Part shown: piece after piece, positions 10,801-21,960 of the stretch | How the letters are laid out: each line of letters begins with the position of its first letter | Numbering within the stretch: the stretch's first letter is position 1 | DNA from: Arenicola marina | Lineage: Eukaryota > Annelida > Polychaeta > Arenicolidae | Direction of reading: 5' to 3' | Assembly: GCA_964019135.1 (NCBI GenBank) | Contig: OZ025265.1 | Coordinates: 2,604,496-2,668,495 of the forward strand | DNA: 64,000 nt | Translations under genes and position numbers: made by a program | Notes under the pieces: model-generated | The model's database searches: none | What the model was told of the DNA's origin: nothing | The model's input: the letters and a program-made list of their open reading frames with translations, nothing else

Positions 10801-11340
10801 GATTTGGCACTCATGGCATTACTGGTGTACTGACAAATCCTTGATCCAGATGTCAAACATGGCATTACATGTCTAATGACCAAGCAGTGATCCAGATTTG
10901 CCATACATGGCATTACTTGTCTACTGACAAAGTATTGATCCAGATTTACCACACATGGCATTTCCTGTCCACTGTATGCCAGGGTACCAATCCGGATCTA
11001 GTAACAGTGAACACATCCGAAGAAATGCCGCCTATGGCATATCAACGCAGGCATCCAATGCCAATGTGCATCGTCTGACAGATTACATCCAGATATGGCA
11101 GATGCCATGGTTTGCCTACATAAGGCTGTGGGCCACATGATGCAGGGTGTGCTAATCGGTGTCTGGGGACATCGCGCTGCCTGGGGTCTGCGCCCTGTCC
11201 GGGGCCACGTACCTTGGGAATGCCGTTCTCTTCTGTAGGCACTGGTGAGGGCTGCGAGGAGTTGCTGCTGTTCTGGCCAAAACAACAGAAAAAATGGCTG
11301 AAGAGGCCACGGCTGCGGGGTTTCTTGGCCGTCGACGCAC
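1768..11340 (-). CDS. CTDSPL: CTD small phosphatase-like gene (CTDSP1/2/L family), exons 2-6
   Basis: Haloacid-dehalogenase phosphatases of this family use the first Asp of DxDxT to remove phosphate from the RNA polymerase II C-terminal domain and from other nuclear or signalling proteins. Six exons on the minus strand (11340-11213, 8924-8811 or 6356-6255, 5479-5423, 2920-2828, 1866-1768) have GT/AG borders. From exon 3 on all are in phase 0, and exon 2 starts in phase 1. The joined protein reads through the cysteine-rich [10 protein letters not shown] anchor region, the catalytic [26 protein letters not shown], the [13 protein letters not shown] block, and [13 protein letters not shown] to RGNYVK. 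Family members are about 260-280 residues, so one C-terminal exon of about 60-70 residues with the final Asp motif is missing. The first coding exon is uncertain (see 24615-24747). Whether it is the orthologue of CTDSP1, 2 or L cannot be told; invertebrates commonly have one gene for all three. Confidence 0.93.
1867..2827. other. CTDSPL: Phosphatase intron, nothing recognised
   Basis: AT-rich single-copy-looking DNA without repeats or convincing coding potential. Confidence 0.6.
2828..2920 (-). CDS. CTDSPL: Phosphatase exon 5 ([13 protein letters not shown]...FTASLAK)
   Basis: Thirty-one codons in phase 0, with acceptor TTTGTGTTGCAG and donor GTAAGTT. It encodes [17 protein letters not shown] and [11 protein letters not shown], the latter holding the Ser/Thr region of HAD motif II. 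Its 5' edge is the seed of the 43-bp array at 2921-5130. Confidence 0.95.
2921..5130. repeat. 43-bp array made of exon 5's acceptor and first codons, about 51 copies
   Basis: On the minus strand each unit is about 14 nt of intron end (GCTTTGTGTTGCAG) plus about 29 nt of exon 5 (GTTTACGTACTGAAGAGGCC onward). The copy nearest the exon runs without a break into the genuine exon 5 at 2920. Copies are highly alike, with recurrent variants (TATGTTAAC for TACGTAAAC, ACCAAGCTC for ACAAAGCTC, CTCCACAG for CTCTTCAG). A block from about 2960 to 3790 is repeated from about 3800 to 4640 in the same order of variants, so the array grew partly by larger duplications. Because 43 is not a multiple of 3, use of any upstream copy as acceptor changes frame or brings a stop. 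Confidence 0.95.
5423..5479 (-). CDS. CTDSPL: Phosphatase exon 4 ([19 protein letters not shown])
   Basis: Nineteen codons in phase 0 between acceptor ATTATTTTCAG and donor GTCAGT. All animal CTDSP proteins have an [16 protein letters not shown] segment here, between the DxDxT exon and the VYVLKRP exon. Confidence 0.94.
5480..6254. other. CTDSPL: Intron between exons 3b and 4, with a short CGTCACG repeat
   Basis: Mostly AT-rich and empty. Between about 5918 and 6045 there are several degenerate copies of a 25-30 bp unit built on TCACGTTCGTCACG. The 90-residue open frame over it is a by-product of the repeat. Confidence 0.6.
6255..6356 (-). CDS. CTDSPL: Phosphatase alternative exon 3b with catalytic DLDET
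   Basis: Thirty-four codons in phase 0, from acceptor CTCACTTTTGCAG to donor GTGGGT. The peptide starts [14 protein letters not shown] and contains [16 protein letters not shown], where the first Asp of DLDET is the known nucleophile. TPxxYLLP at the start matches the usual vertebrate form of this exon. It duplicates the role of exon 3a at 8811-8924. Both are phase 0 at each end, so either can be used, and including both would still keep frame but double the active-site motif. Confidence 0.93.
6611..6830. repeat. 90-bp tandem repeat, about 2.5 copies
   Basis: TGTCCTACAGTAACAGCTG recurs at about 6611, 6701 and 6791. The third copy is shortened. It lies in the intron between exons 3a and 3b. 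Confidence 0.85.
6831..8810. other. CTDSPL: Intron between exons 3a and 3b, nothing coding
   Basis: No gene-like signal. There is a short tandem of AACAATTTGTTAA at 8066-8117 and a GC-rich spot at 8535-8580. The open frames of 60-90 residues here have no family resemblance that I can see. Confidence 0.55.
8811..8924 (-). CDS. CTDSPL: Phosphatase alternative exon 3a with catalytic DLDET
   Basis: Thirty-eight codons in phase 0, from acceptor TTTGTTTACAG (right of 8924) to donor GTAAGG. The peptide starts [14 protein letters not shown] and contains [23 protein letters not shown], given here as two overlapping parts: [10 protein letters not shown] and [14 protein letters not shown]. It has the DxDxT nucleophile motif and is closer to vertebrate proteins around [14 protein letters not shown] than exon 3b is. 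Its own acceptor and first 35 or so bases are copied in the 65-bp array to its right. Confidence 0.92.
8891..9718. repeat. 65-bp array made of exon 3a's acceptor and first codons, about 11 copies
   Basis: On the minus strand each unit has TTTGTTTACAG followed by CCAGCCCCTTCCACCAATGA and CAAACACCTCCTCCC, which is the start of exon 3a, then about 19 nt of spacer before the next acceptor. The leftmost copy is the real exon edge. A SINE splits the array at 9110-9226. A few copies have altered acceptors (TTTCTTTACAG). The unit is not a multiple of 3. Confidence 0.93.
9110..9226 (-). mobile_element. SINE-like insertion with a TCAAA tail and 11-bp target duplication
   Basis: A 117-bp foreign block interrupts the 65-bp array. 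On the plus strand it begins TTTGATTTGATTTGATTGGG, so on the minus strand it ends in a short TCAAA tail, typical of a retroposed element. The flanks GTCACTGGTGG (9099-9109) and GTCATTGGTGG (9227-9237) are target duplications differing at one base. No tRNA-like head remains, so it is 5'-truncated. Confidence 0.75.
9717..10135. repeat. About 30-bp array, about 14 copies
   Basis: The unit contains GTGGCCTAGACCTCACCCCG followed by CACGGGCC. The core GGCCTAGACCTC also occurs in the SINE at 9110-9226, so the array may have been seeded by part of such an element. Confidence 0.9.
10136..10685. other. Intron segment, nothing recognised
   Basis: AT-rich in its second half. No coding or repeat signal worth naming. 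Confidence 0.6.
10690..10985. repeat. About 48-bp degenerate tandem repeat, six copies
   Basis: GATCCAGATTTGCCA and CATTACTTGTCTACTGACAA recur with a period near 48 bp. Copies differ at several positions, so this array is older than its neighbours. Confidence 0.85.
11213..11340 (-). CDS. CTDSPL: Phosphatase exon 2 (N-terminal anchor region)
   Basis: The exon is 128 nt, from acceptor TTTTCTCCTCCGCAG to donor GTACGTGG. Two bases complete a split codon, then 42 codons follow, including [18 protein letters not shown] and PTEENGIPK. Animal CTDSP1/2/L proteins share KxRSRxxxxxxFCC here, with palmitoylable cysteines, and the ENG block before the exon 3 junction. An incoming phase of 1 is required. 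Confidence 0.9.
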
Positions 11341-11974
11341 CTGCGGAGGAGAAAAAAGACGGCGTTTAGTATATAAAACAGCCTGACTCGTATCATATCA
11401 TCACATATCGCCACACTATCTGCAGCGGGCATGATATCAACTGAAGGGCCTGGTCGGGGACAGCAGCAGAGCAGGGCGCAGTGAGAAGTGACTGTTGGAT
11501 ACAATCCAATGGTCGCCTTAACACCCCACCCCTCTAGTTGACTCCCCATCCTCCAGGGTCAGGGAATGCCAGCCCCCCCCCCCCCCCCTCGCGGACTGCC
11601 CACCCCATCCCCTGGGTCAGACAAGGTCGCCTCTGCCTCTGGCGCTCATCCACTTCAGAATTATTATTACCACTGGCAAAGTCATGTACCATCCATCCAG
11701 TACCTAAGTAAGCCTTAGTTAAACTCCCCGTGACTGGGCCTCTGCCTGTCACTGACCCACACCCCCCTCTGCCCCCCCAATCTCACGTAAGACTAAGGGG
11801 ACCACCACCTGCGCTAGATCCTGACGGCATGTCCCAGTCCCGGGAGTCACTGGAGCTGGTTGCGGAGCTGGTCCTGGTGCGGGGCCTCAGCTGTCCCAGG
11901 GCCGCCAAGGTCCCGAAGGCCTCCATGTCACCCCTCGGGGGTCCCTCTCCGCTCCTCTGTCCCACGCCACAGGC
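11341..11974. other. Start of probable phosphatase intron 1
   Basis: Holds a C run at 11572-11588. An open minus frame at 11783-11965 is serine-rich and ends near a donor-like GTGAGA, but its phase does not fit exon 2. Confidence 0.4.
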
Positions 11975-12475
11975 TGGACACCCTCACCACAGGCTATGTA
12001 CCCTCACCACAGGCTGGGCACCCTCACCCTCACCACAGGCTATATACCCTCACCACAGGCTGGGCACCCTCACCACAGTGATATCACAGGGCCATCCGTA
12101 GGGCTATCACAGGGCTATCACAGGGCCATTCGTAGGGCTATCACAGGGCTAGCCGTAGGGCTATCACAGGGCCATCCGTAGGGCTATCACAGGGCCATCC
12201 GTAGGGCTATCACAGGGCCATCCGTAGGGCTATCACAGGGCCATCCGTAGGGCTATCACAGGGCCATCCGTAGGGCTATCACAGGGCCATCCGTAGGGCT
12301 ATCACAGGGCCATATGTAGGGCTATCACAGCGCTTTCCGTAGGGCTATCACAGGGCCATCCGTAGGGCTATCACAGGGCCATCCGTAGGGCTATCACAGG
12401 GCCATCCGTAGGGCTATCACAGGGCCATCCGTAGGGCTATCACAGGGCCATCCGTAGGGCTATCCCAGGGCTGAT
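11975..12475. repeat. Two adjoining arrays: about 22-bp CTCACCACAGGCT and 22-bp GGGCTATCACAGGGCCATCC
   Basis: CTCACCACAGGCT units run from 11979 to about 12075. From 12080 to 12475 a 22-bp unit made of GGGCTATCACAGGGCCATCC plus GTA repeats about 18 times with few changes (ATATGTA, GCGCTTTCC variants). Confidence 0.9.
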
Positions 12476-12558
12476 ACGCTATCCACAGCTGCAGCGAGAG
12501 CTGTTGGGAGTAACTGCAGGGCTACTCGCAGTGATATGTGTAGCTAGCTATCCGCAGG

Positions 12559-12613
12559 AATGGAATGTTGGTGTTTTAGGCCACTTTTGTGCACATACAG
12601 GCTAAATTGGGCC
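12559..12613 (-). mobile_element. 5'-truncated SINE with 12-bp target duplication
   Basis: These 55 bp match, in reverse, the tail of the full SINE at 58832-59018 (GGCCACTTTTGTGCACATAC and AGGCTAAATTGGGCC). The flanks GCTATCCGCAGG at 12547-12558 and 12614-12625 are identical target duplications. Confidence 0.8.
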
Positions 12614-12625
12614 GCTATCCGCAGG

Positions 12626-13074
12626 TCAGGAGCAGTTTATCCCTTGGAATATCCACGTTATTCACATGGCAATGAATGGTTTGGTTAACAAATTCACAGA
12701 GCTATCCGCAGGAATATCTGCTTGGGGTTTAATCTGTAACATGTGTAACTTGTAATAGAACAAAGAGCCAACGAAATCGCAAACTACGACGTTTAGCTAC
12801 CCGTTCAAGGTGCAGAGCTCAGGCTGTAAGTGTGTGGACCGACGACAAGACCAAGTAGGAGGAGGACGAGAAGGCCAAGTGGGGGCACAGGCCGACCAAG
12901 AGGAGGGTCGTGACAGCGGGGGGGGGGGGGTGATTACTGACATACGTCCGTGTACAACCTGCATACAACGTGTGTACAAGAACGTCAGATCAACCGTGAT
13001 CATATTGACGTATCGGGTATCTAGAGACGGCCCACTTGATCAGGCTGGTGTGTGCAGTGTACTGAGACCGAGGG
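12626..13074. other. Intron segment with a G run, nothing recognised
   Basis: A run of eleven G at 12920-12930. An excellent plus-strand donor-like GTAAGTGTG at 12826 has no matching exon. Confidence 0.5.
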
Positions 13075-16000
13075 TCCTCAACACACACCGACCAGCCACC
13101 ACCCGGCCCGCCGTGTAGACACCCCACAACACACACCGACCAGCCACCGCCCGGCCCGCCGTGTAGACACCCCACAACACACACCGACCAGCCACCACCC
13201 GGCCCGCCGTGTAGACAGCCCACAACACACACCGACCAGCCACCGCCCGGCCCGCCGTGTAGACACCCCACAACACACACCGACCAGTCACCACCCGGCC
13301 CGCCGTGTAGACACCCCACAACACACACCGACCAGCCACCACCCGGCCCGCCGTGTAGACACCCCACAACACACACCGACCAGCCACCACCCGGCCCGCC
13401 GTGTAGACACCCCACAACACACACCGACCAGCCACCACCCGGCCCGCCGTGTAGACACCCCACAACACACACCGACCAGCCACCACCCGGCCCGCCGTGT
13501 AGACACCCCACAACACACACCGACCAGCCACCACCCGGCCCGCCGTGTAGACACCCCACAACACACGCCGACCAGTCACCACCCGGCCCGCCGTGTAGAC
13601 ACCCCACAACACACACCGACCAGCCGGCACCCGGCCCGCCGTGTAGACACCCCACAACACACACCGACCAGCCACCACCCGGCCCGCCGTGTAGACACCC
13701 CACAACACACACCGACCAGCCACCACCCGGCCCGCCGTGTAGACACCCCACAACACACACAGACCAGCCACCGCCCGGCCCGCCGTGTAGACAACACACA
13801 CTGACCAGCCACCGCCCGGCCCGCCGTGTAGACACCCCACAACACACACCGACCAGCCACCACCCGGCCCGCCGTGTAGACACCCCACAACACACACCGA
13901 CCAGCCACCGCCCGGCCCGCCGTGTAGACACCCCACAACACACACTGACCAGTCACCACCCGGCCCGCCGTGTAGACACCCCACAACACACACAGACCAG
14001 CCACCACCCGGCCCGCCGTGTAGACACCCCACAACACACACCGACCAGCCACCACCCGGCCCGCCGCGTAGACACCCCACAACACACACCGACCAGCCAC
14101 CACCCGGCCCGCCGTGTAGACACCCCACAACACACACCGACCAGCCACCACCCGGCCCGCCGTGTAGACACCCCACAACACACACCGACCAGCCACCACC
14201 CGGCCCGCCGTGTAGACACCCCACAACACACACCGACCAGCCACCACCCGGCCCGCCGTGTAGACACCCCACAACACACACCGACCAGCCACCACCCAGC
14301 CCGCCGTGTAGACACCCCACAACACACACCGACCAGCCACCACCCAGCCCGCCGTGTAGACACCCCACAACACACACCGACCAGCCACCACCCGGCCCGC
14401 CGTGTAGACACCCCACAACACACACCGACCAGTCACCACCCGGCCCGCCGTCTAGACACCCCACAACACACACCGACCAGCCACCGCCCGGTCCGCCGTG
14501 TAGACAACCCACAACACACACCGACCAGCCACCACCCAGTCCGCCGTGTAGACACCCCACAACACACACCGACCAGTCACCACCCGGCCCGCCGTGTAGA
14601 CACCCCACAACACACACCGACCAGCCACCACCCAGTCCGCCGTGTAGACACCCCACAACACACACCGACCAGTCACCACCCGGCCCGCCGTGTAGACACC
14701 CCACAACACATACTGACCAGCCACCGCCCGGCCCGCCGTGTAGACACCCCACAACACACACCGACCAGCCACCACCCGGCCCGACGTGTAGACACCCCAC
14801 AACACACACCGACCAGCCACCACCCGGCCCGCCGCGTAGCCACCCCACAACACACACTGACCAGCCACCACCCAGCCCGCCGTGTAGACACCCCACAACA
14901 CACACCGACCAGCCACCACCCGGCCCGCCGCGTAGCCACCCCACAACACACACTGACCAGCCACCACCCAGCCCGCCGTGTAGACACCCCACAACACACA
15001 CTGACCAGCCACCACCCGGCCCGACGTGTAGACACCCCACAACACACACCGACCAGCCACCGCCCGGCCCGACGTGTAGACACCCCACAACACACACCGA
15101 CCAGCCACCACACGGCCCGCCGTGTAGACACCCCACAACACACACCGACCAGCCACCGCCCGGCCCGCCGTGTAGACACCCCACAACACACACCGACCAG
15201 CCACCACCCGGCCCGCCGTGTAGACACCCCACAACACACACCGACCAGCCACCGCCCGGCCCGCCGTGTAGACACCCCACAACACACACTGACCAGTCAC
15301 CACCCGGCCCGCCGCGTAGACACCCCACAACACACACCGACCAGCCACCACCCGGCCCGCCGTGTAGACACCCCACAACACACACCGACCAGTCACCACC
15401 CGGCCCGCCGTGTAGACACCCCACAACACACACCGACCAGCCACCACCCGGCCCGCCGTGTAGACAGCCCACAACACAGACTGACCAGCCACCACCCGGC
15501 CCGCCGTGTAGACACCCCACAACACACACCGACCAGCCACCACCCAGCCCGCCGTGTAGACACCCCACAACACACACCGACCAGCCACCACCCGGCCCGC
15601 CGTGTAGACACCCCACAACACACACCGACCAGTCACCACCCGGCCCGCCGTCTAGACACCCCACAACACACACCGACCAGCCACCGCCCGGTCCGCCGTG
15701 TAGACACCCCACAACACACACTGACCAGCCACCACCCGGCCCGACGTGTAGACACCCCACAACACACACCGACCAGCCACCACCCAGTCCGCCGTGTAGA
15801 CACCCCACAACACACACCGACCAGTCACCACCCGGCCCGCCGTGTAGACACCCCACAACACACACCGACCAGCCACCACCCAGTCCGCCGTGTAGACACC
15901 CCACAACACACACCGACCAGTCACCACCCGGCCCGCCGTGTAGACACCCCACAACACATACTGACCAGCCACCGCCCGGCCCGCCGTGTAGACACCCCAC

Positions 16001-19000
16001 AACACACACCGACCAGCCACCACCCGGCCCGACGTGTAGACACCCCACAACACACACCGACCAGCCACCACCCGGCCCGCCGCGTAGCCACCCCACAACA
16101 CACACTGACCAGCCACCACCCAGCCCGCCGTGTAGACACCCCACAACACACACCGACCAGCCACCACCCGGCCCGCCGCGTAGCCACCCCACAACACACA
16201 CTGACCAGCCACCACCCAGCCCGCCGTGTAGACACCCCACAACACACACTGACCAGCCACCACCCGGCCCGACGTGTAGACACCCCACAACACACACCGA
16301 CCAGCCACCGCCCGGCCCGACGTGTAGACACCCCACAACACACACCGACCAGCCACCACACGGCCCGCCGTGTAGACGCCCCACAACACACACCGACCAG
16401 CCACCACCCAGCCCGCCGTGTAGACACCCCACAACACACACTGACCAGCCACCGCCCGGCCCGCCGTGTAGACACCCCACAACACACACCGACCAGCCAC
16501 CACCCGGCCCGACGTGTAGACACCCCACAACACACACTGACCAGCCACCACCCAGCCCGCCGTGTAGACACCCCACAACACACACTGACCAGCCACCACC
16601 CGGCCCGCCGTGTAGACACCCCACAACACACACCGACCAGCCACCACACGGCCCGCCGTGTAGACACCCCACAACACACACCGACCAGCCACTGCCCGGC
16701 CCGCCGTGTAGACAATCCACAACACACACCGACCAGCCACCACCCGGCCCGCCGTGTAGACACCCCACAACACACGCCGACCAGTCACCACCCGGCCCGC
16801 CGTGTAGACACCCCACAACACACACCGACCAGCCGGCACCCGGCCCGCCGTGTAGACACCCCACAACACACACCGACCAGCCACCACCCGGCCCGCCGTG
16901 TAGACACCCCACAACACACACCGACCAGCCACCACCCGGCCCGCCGTGTAGACACCCCACAACACACACAGACCAGCCACCGCCCGGCCCGCCGTGTAGA
17001 CAACACACACTGACCAGCCACCGCCCGGCCCGCCGTGTAGACACCCCACAACACACACCGACCAGCCACCACCCGGCCCGCCGTGTAGACACCCCACAAC
17101 ACACACCGACCAGCCACCGCCCGGCCCGCCGTGTAGACACCCCACAACACACACTGACCAGTCACCACCCGGCCCGCCGCGTAGACACCCCACAACACAC
17201 ACCGACCAGCCACCACCCGGCCCGCCGTGTAGACACCCCACAACACACACCGACCAGTCACCACCCGGCCCGCCGTGTAGACACCCCACAACACACACCG
17301 ACCAGCCACCACCCGGCCCGCCGTGTAGACAGCCCACAACACAGACTGACCAGCCACCACCCGGCCCGCCGTGTAGACACCCCACAACACACACCGACCA
17401 GCCACCACCCAGCCCGCCGTGTAGACACCCCACAACACACACCGACCAGCCACCACCCGGCCCGCCGTGTAGACACCCCACAACACACACCGACCAGTCA
17501 CCACCCGGCCCGCCGTCTAGACACCCCACAACACACACCGACCAGCCACCGCCCGGTCCGCCGTGTAGACAACCCACAACACACACTGACCAGCCACCAC
17601 CCGGCCCGACGTGTAGACACCCCACAACACACACCGACCAGCCACCACCCAGTCCGCCGTGTAGACACCCCACAACACACACCGACCAGTCACCACCCGG
17701 CCCGCCGTGTAGACACCCCACAACACACACCGACCAGCCACCACCCAGTCCGCCGTGTAGACACCCCACAACACACACCGACCAGTCACCACCCGGCCCG
17801 CCGTGTAGACACCCCACAACACATACTGACCAGCCACCGCCCGGCCCGCCGTGTAGACACCCCACAACACACACCGACCAGCCACCACCCGGCCCGACGT
17901 GTAGACACCCCACAACACACACCGACCAGCCACCACCCGGCCCGCCGCGTAGCCACCCCACAACACACACTGACCAGCCACCACCCAGCCCGCCGTGTAG
18001 ACACCCCACAACACACACCGACCAGCCACCACCCGGCCCGCCGCGTAGCCACCCCACAACACACACTGACCAGCCACCACCCAGCCCGCCGTGTAGACAC
18101 CCCACAACACACACTGACCAGCCACCACCCGGCCCGACGTGTAGACACCCCACAACACACACCGACCAGCCACCGCCCGGCCCGACGTGTAGACACCCCA
18201 CAACACACACCGACCAGCCACCACACGGCCCGCCGTGTAGACGCCCCACAACACACACCGACCAGCCACCACCCAGCCCGCCGTGTAGACACCCCACAAC
18301 ACACACTGACCAGCCACCGCCCGGCCCGCCGTGTAGACACCCCACAACACACACCGACCAGCCACCACCCGGCCCGACGTGTAGACACCCCACAACACAC
18401 ACTGACCAGCCACCACCCAGCCCGCCGTGTAGACACCCCACAACACACACTGACCAGCCACCACCCGGCCCGACGTGTAGATACCCCACAACACACACTG
18501 ACCAGTCACCACCCAGCCCGCCGTGTAGACACCCCACAACACACACCGACCAGTCACCACCCGGCCCGCCGTGTAGACAGCCCACAACACACACTGACCA
18601 GCCACCACACGGCCCGCCGTGTAGACACCCCACAACACACACCGACCAGTCACCACCCGGCCCGCCGTGTAGACACCCCACAACACAGACTGACCAGCCA
18701 CCACCCGGCCCGCCGTGTAGACACCCCACGAAACACACTGACCAGTCACCACCCGGCCTGCCGTGTAGACACCCCACAACACACACTGACCAGTCACACC
18801 CGGCCCGCCGTGTAGACACCCCACAACACACACTGACCAGTCACACCCGGCCCGCCGTGTAGACACCCCACAACACACACTGACCAGTCACACCCGGCCC
18901 GCCGTGTAGACACCCCACACTGACCAGTCACCACCCGGCCCGCCGTGTAGACACCCAACACTGACCAGCCACCACCCGGCCTGCCGTGTAGACACCCCAC

Positions 19001-19378
19001 AACACACACTGACCAGTCACCACCCGGCCCGCCGTGTAGACACCCCACAACACACACTGACCAGCCACCACCCGGCCCGCCGTGTAGACACCCCACAACA
19101 CACACTGACCAGTCACACCCGGCCCGCCGTGTAGACACCCCACACTGACCAGTCACCACCCGGCCCGCCGTGTAGACACCCCACACTGACCAGCCACCAC
19201 CCGGCCCGCCGTGTAGACACCCCACAACACACACCGACCAGCCACCACCCGGCCCGCCGTGTAGACACCCCACACCGACCAGCCACCACCCGGCCCGCCG
19301 TGTAGACACCCCACACTGACCAGCCACCACCCGGCCCGCCGTGTAGACACCCCACAACACAAACTGACCAGCCACTGC
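13075..19378. repeat. 48-bp satellite array, about 131 copies, with higher-order duplications
   Basis: The unit includes CACCGACCAGCCACCACCCG, GCCCGCCGTGTAGACACCCC and ACAACACA. The 48-bp length is a multiple of 3 and the units lack stops, which gives spurious ORFs of up to 1370 residues (repeats of 16 residues). Diagnostic variants recur at fixed distances: the rare TCTAGACACC lies at 14451, 15651 and 17516 (1200 bp = 25 units; 1865 bp = 39 units less 7 bp). A 7-bp-shortened unit occurs near 13790 and 16999. From about 18780 on, units become shorter (missing the CAACACA piece) and the array decays towards a SINE cluster. Confidence 0.97.
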
Positions 19379-19389
19379 TTCCCTCTTAA

Positions 19390-19745
19390 CTCCCACCTGA
19401 CAGGCAGGCCAAGGAAAGGACTTGATGTCTAAGGACGCTTTTGCGCAGAAAAGGGCTAAACTGGGCCAAGGTTTCTTCCGGGACCCCCGAGGGTAAACTG
19501 ATCAAACATGCCCAGATAGTCGGTGCCGGGATAAGAGGCGAACCAAGGACCCATTGATCTGCGGTGTAGCTCGCTAACCACTACTCCAGGGAGGTCCCCG
19601 CCCTAGTGCCCAACCCATACACCAGTGAGGCCCCCAGGACCTATTGATATGCGGCCTAGTGCGCTAACCACTACACCAGTGAGGCCCCACAGAACCAATT
19701 GATCTGCAGACTATTGCGTTAACCACTACACCAGAGAGGCCCCCC
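19390..19745 (-). mobile_element. Cluster of tRNA-derived SINE heads
   Basis: Reading the minus strand, GGTGTAGTGGTTA (a pol III A-box-like segment) occurs three times with slight changes (near 19585, 19675 and 19730), each followed by a CAGATCAAT or CATATCAAT segment. The innermost continues into a SINE body and a tail (TTGGCCCAGTTTAGCCC at about 19460) like that of the element at 58832-59018. It looks like nested or tandem head duplications of one SINE. Confidence 0.75.
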
Positions 19746-19999
19746 TTTCAGACAACCATATATGTTTAACGACGCCTTGCAAGTGACACAGTCCAGCCGA
19801 TATGACACCGGCTGCAATGGCAGGCCTGGTACAACCATTACCCACACCCGGCTGTCTTTATTGTCGGTGGGGCGTGCCGCCACACCACGCCGGGGATGAG
19901 GGTAAGACACCGAGCGGTCAATATTACACACGTAGAGGTGAGGCAACACCTAGCCTCGTATCACTCGAAAGAACCTCCCCGCCATGGTGATGATAGCCA

Positions 20000-20085
20000 C
20001 TCGCAGAGGTGGGGCTCGAACCACGCACCGGTCGCTCGAACTCGCCCAGCAGAGCACGCTACCCACTGGGCCACGAGGTGACACC
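20000..20085 (-). mobile_element. tRNA-like SINE head of a second family
   Basis: On the minus strand GTGGCCCAGTGGGTAGCGTG is followed by GTGGTTCGAGCCCCACC, which fit the A and B boxes of a pol III promoter. The spacing and poor cloverleaf pairing argue for a SINE and not a functional tRNA gene. It lies immediately left of the 33-bp array. Confidence 0.6.
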
Positions 20086-20099
20086 CTGCTCACCTGACG

Positions 20100-20915
20100 G
20101 CCAGCATGGCACAGTGTTAACCGATATACATGGCCAACATGGTAGTGTTCACTGGTCTACATTGCAAAATGGTACAGTCTTCACTGGTCTACACTGCAAA
20201 ATGGTAGTGTTCACTAATACACATGGCCAACATGGTACAGTGTTCACTAATACACATGGCCAACATGGTACAGTGTTCACTAATACACATGGCCAACATG
20301 GTACAGTGTTCACTAATACACATGGCCAACATGGTACAGTGTTCACTAATACACATGGCCAACATGGTACAGTGTTCACTGATACACATGGCCAACATGG
20401 TACAGTGTTCACTGGTCTACATGGCAAACATGGCCAACAAGGTAGTGTTCACCGATATACATGGCCAACAAGGTACAGTGTTCACAGATATACATGGCCA
20501 ACATGGTACAGTGTTCACTGATACACATGGCCAACATGGTAGTGTTCACCGATATACATGGCCAACAAGGTACAGTGTTCACCGATATACATGGCCAACA
20601 TGGTACAGTGTTCACTGATACACATGGCTAACATGGTACAGTGTTCACTGGTATACATGGCCAACATGGTACAGTGTTCACCGATATACATGGCCAACAT
20701 GGTACAGTGTTCACTGGTCTACATGGCCAACATGGTACAGTGTTCACTGGTCTACACGACCAACATGGTACAGTGTTCACTGTTATACATGGCCAACATG
20801 GTACAGTGTTCACTGTTATACATGACCAGCATGGTACAGTGATCACCTTCCAGCATGGTACAGTGTTCACCTACCAACATGGTACAGTGTTCACCTACCA
20901 AGATGGTACACGAAG
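20100..20915. repeat. 33-bp array, about 24 copies
   Basis: The unit contains CATGGCCAACATGGTACAGT and GTTCACTGATACA. Some copies lack TACA and are 29 bp. Open frames in both directions (11-residue repeats) come from the length of 33. The last copies change to CTACCAACATGG. Confidence 0.95.
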
Positions 20916-21189
20916 TATTCATATAGATGGGAAAGGACGTACCACTACGTAATCGATGGCACCACCAATCTGAAGCAACCGCAAACATCTTAGAGATGAC
21001 AAGAGTACGTAACCCCATTCCAGGTTCATCATCCAATACTCTCCTCCAGTACTAGAGACAGCAGACGCTATCAGTGATTTATTACCTTGTTTTGATGGCA
21101 ATTTACATATACATATTTCACCAGAGACAAACTCCCCAGAGTCCTAAAACGCTACTCGACCGAGCACAACCGAGATCCGTGAGTAGGAT
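20916..21189. other. Intron segment, nothing recognised
   Basis: No repeat or gene-like sequence visible. Confidence 0.55.
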
Positions 21190-21960
21190 ATGGGAGGGGG
21201 AGGGGGTAGAGTGGGCTGACACAGGCAACAGTTCTACAGATCTCTGAGACGGTGAAGAGGGGGGGGGGGCTCTGACACAGGCAACAGTTCTACATATCTC
21301 TGTGACGGTGAAGGGGGGGGGGGGCTCTGACACAGGCAACAGTTCTATATATCTCTGAGACGGTGAAGAGGGGGGGGGGCTCTGAGACAGGCAACAGTTC
21401 TACATATCTCTGAGACGGTGAAAAGGGGGGGGGGCTCTGACACAGGCAACAGTTCTACATATCTCCGTGACGGTGAAGGGGGGGGGGGGGCTCTGACACA
21501 GGCAAGTTCTACATATCTCTGAGACGATGAAGAGGGGAGGGGGCTCTGACACAGGCAACAGTTCTATATATCTCTGTGACGGTGAAGAGGGGGGGGGGCT
21601 CTGACAAAGGCAATAGTTCTATATATCTCTGTGACGGTACAGGTTGGGAGGGGGGGGGCTGACACAGGCAACAGTTCTACATATCTCTGAGACGGTGAAG
21701 AGGGGGGGGGGGGGCTCTGACACAGGCAACAGTTTTACATATCTCTGAGACAGTAAAGACGGGGGGTGCTCTGACAAAGGCAACAGTTATCTCTGACGGT
21801 ACAGGGTGGGAGGGGGGGGCTGACACAGGCAACAGTTCTACATATCTCTGGGACGGTAAGGGGGGGGGTGGGGCTCTGATACACGCAACAGTTCTATATA
21901 TCTCTGTGACGATAATGAGGGGGCTCCGACACAGGCAACAGTTCTACATATGTCTGTGAT
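21190..21960. repeat. About 56-60-bp array with variable G runs, about 13 copies
   Basis: The unit has CTCTGACACAGGCAACAGTT and CTACATATCTCTGAGACGGT, then GAAGAG and a run of 7-13 G. Differences in G-run length account for the varying period. Confidence 0.93.

Noticed and set aside
11783..11965. Serine-rich minus-strand ORF ending near GTGAGA as an alternative exon
   Set aside because: The leftover phase (2) does not match exon 2 (needs 1), and there is no convincing acceptor upstream.
13040..18878. Very long minus-strand ORFs (up to 1370 codons) of a 16-residue Cys/Trp/Gly repeat
   Set aside because: The 48-bp satellite lacks stops in several frames on both strands. There is no proper start context, promoter or splice signal, and neighbouring frames are equally open.
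20009..21036. ORFs with 11-residue repeats
   Set aside because: They come from the 33-bp period of the array, with open frames on both strands.
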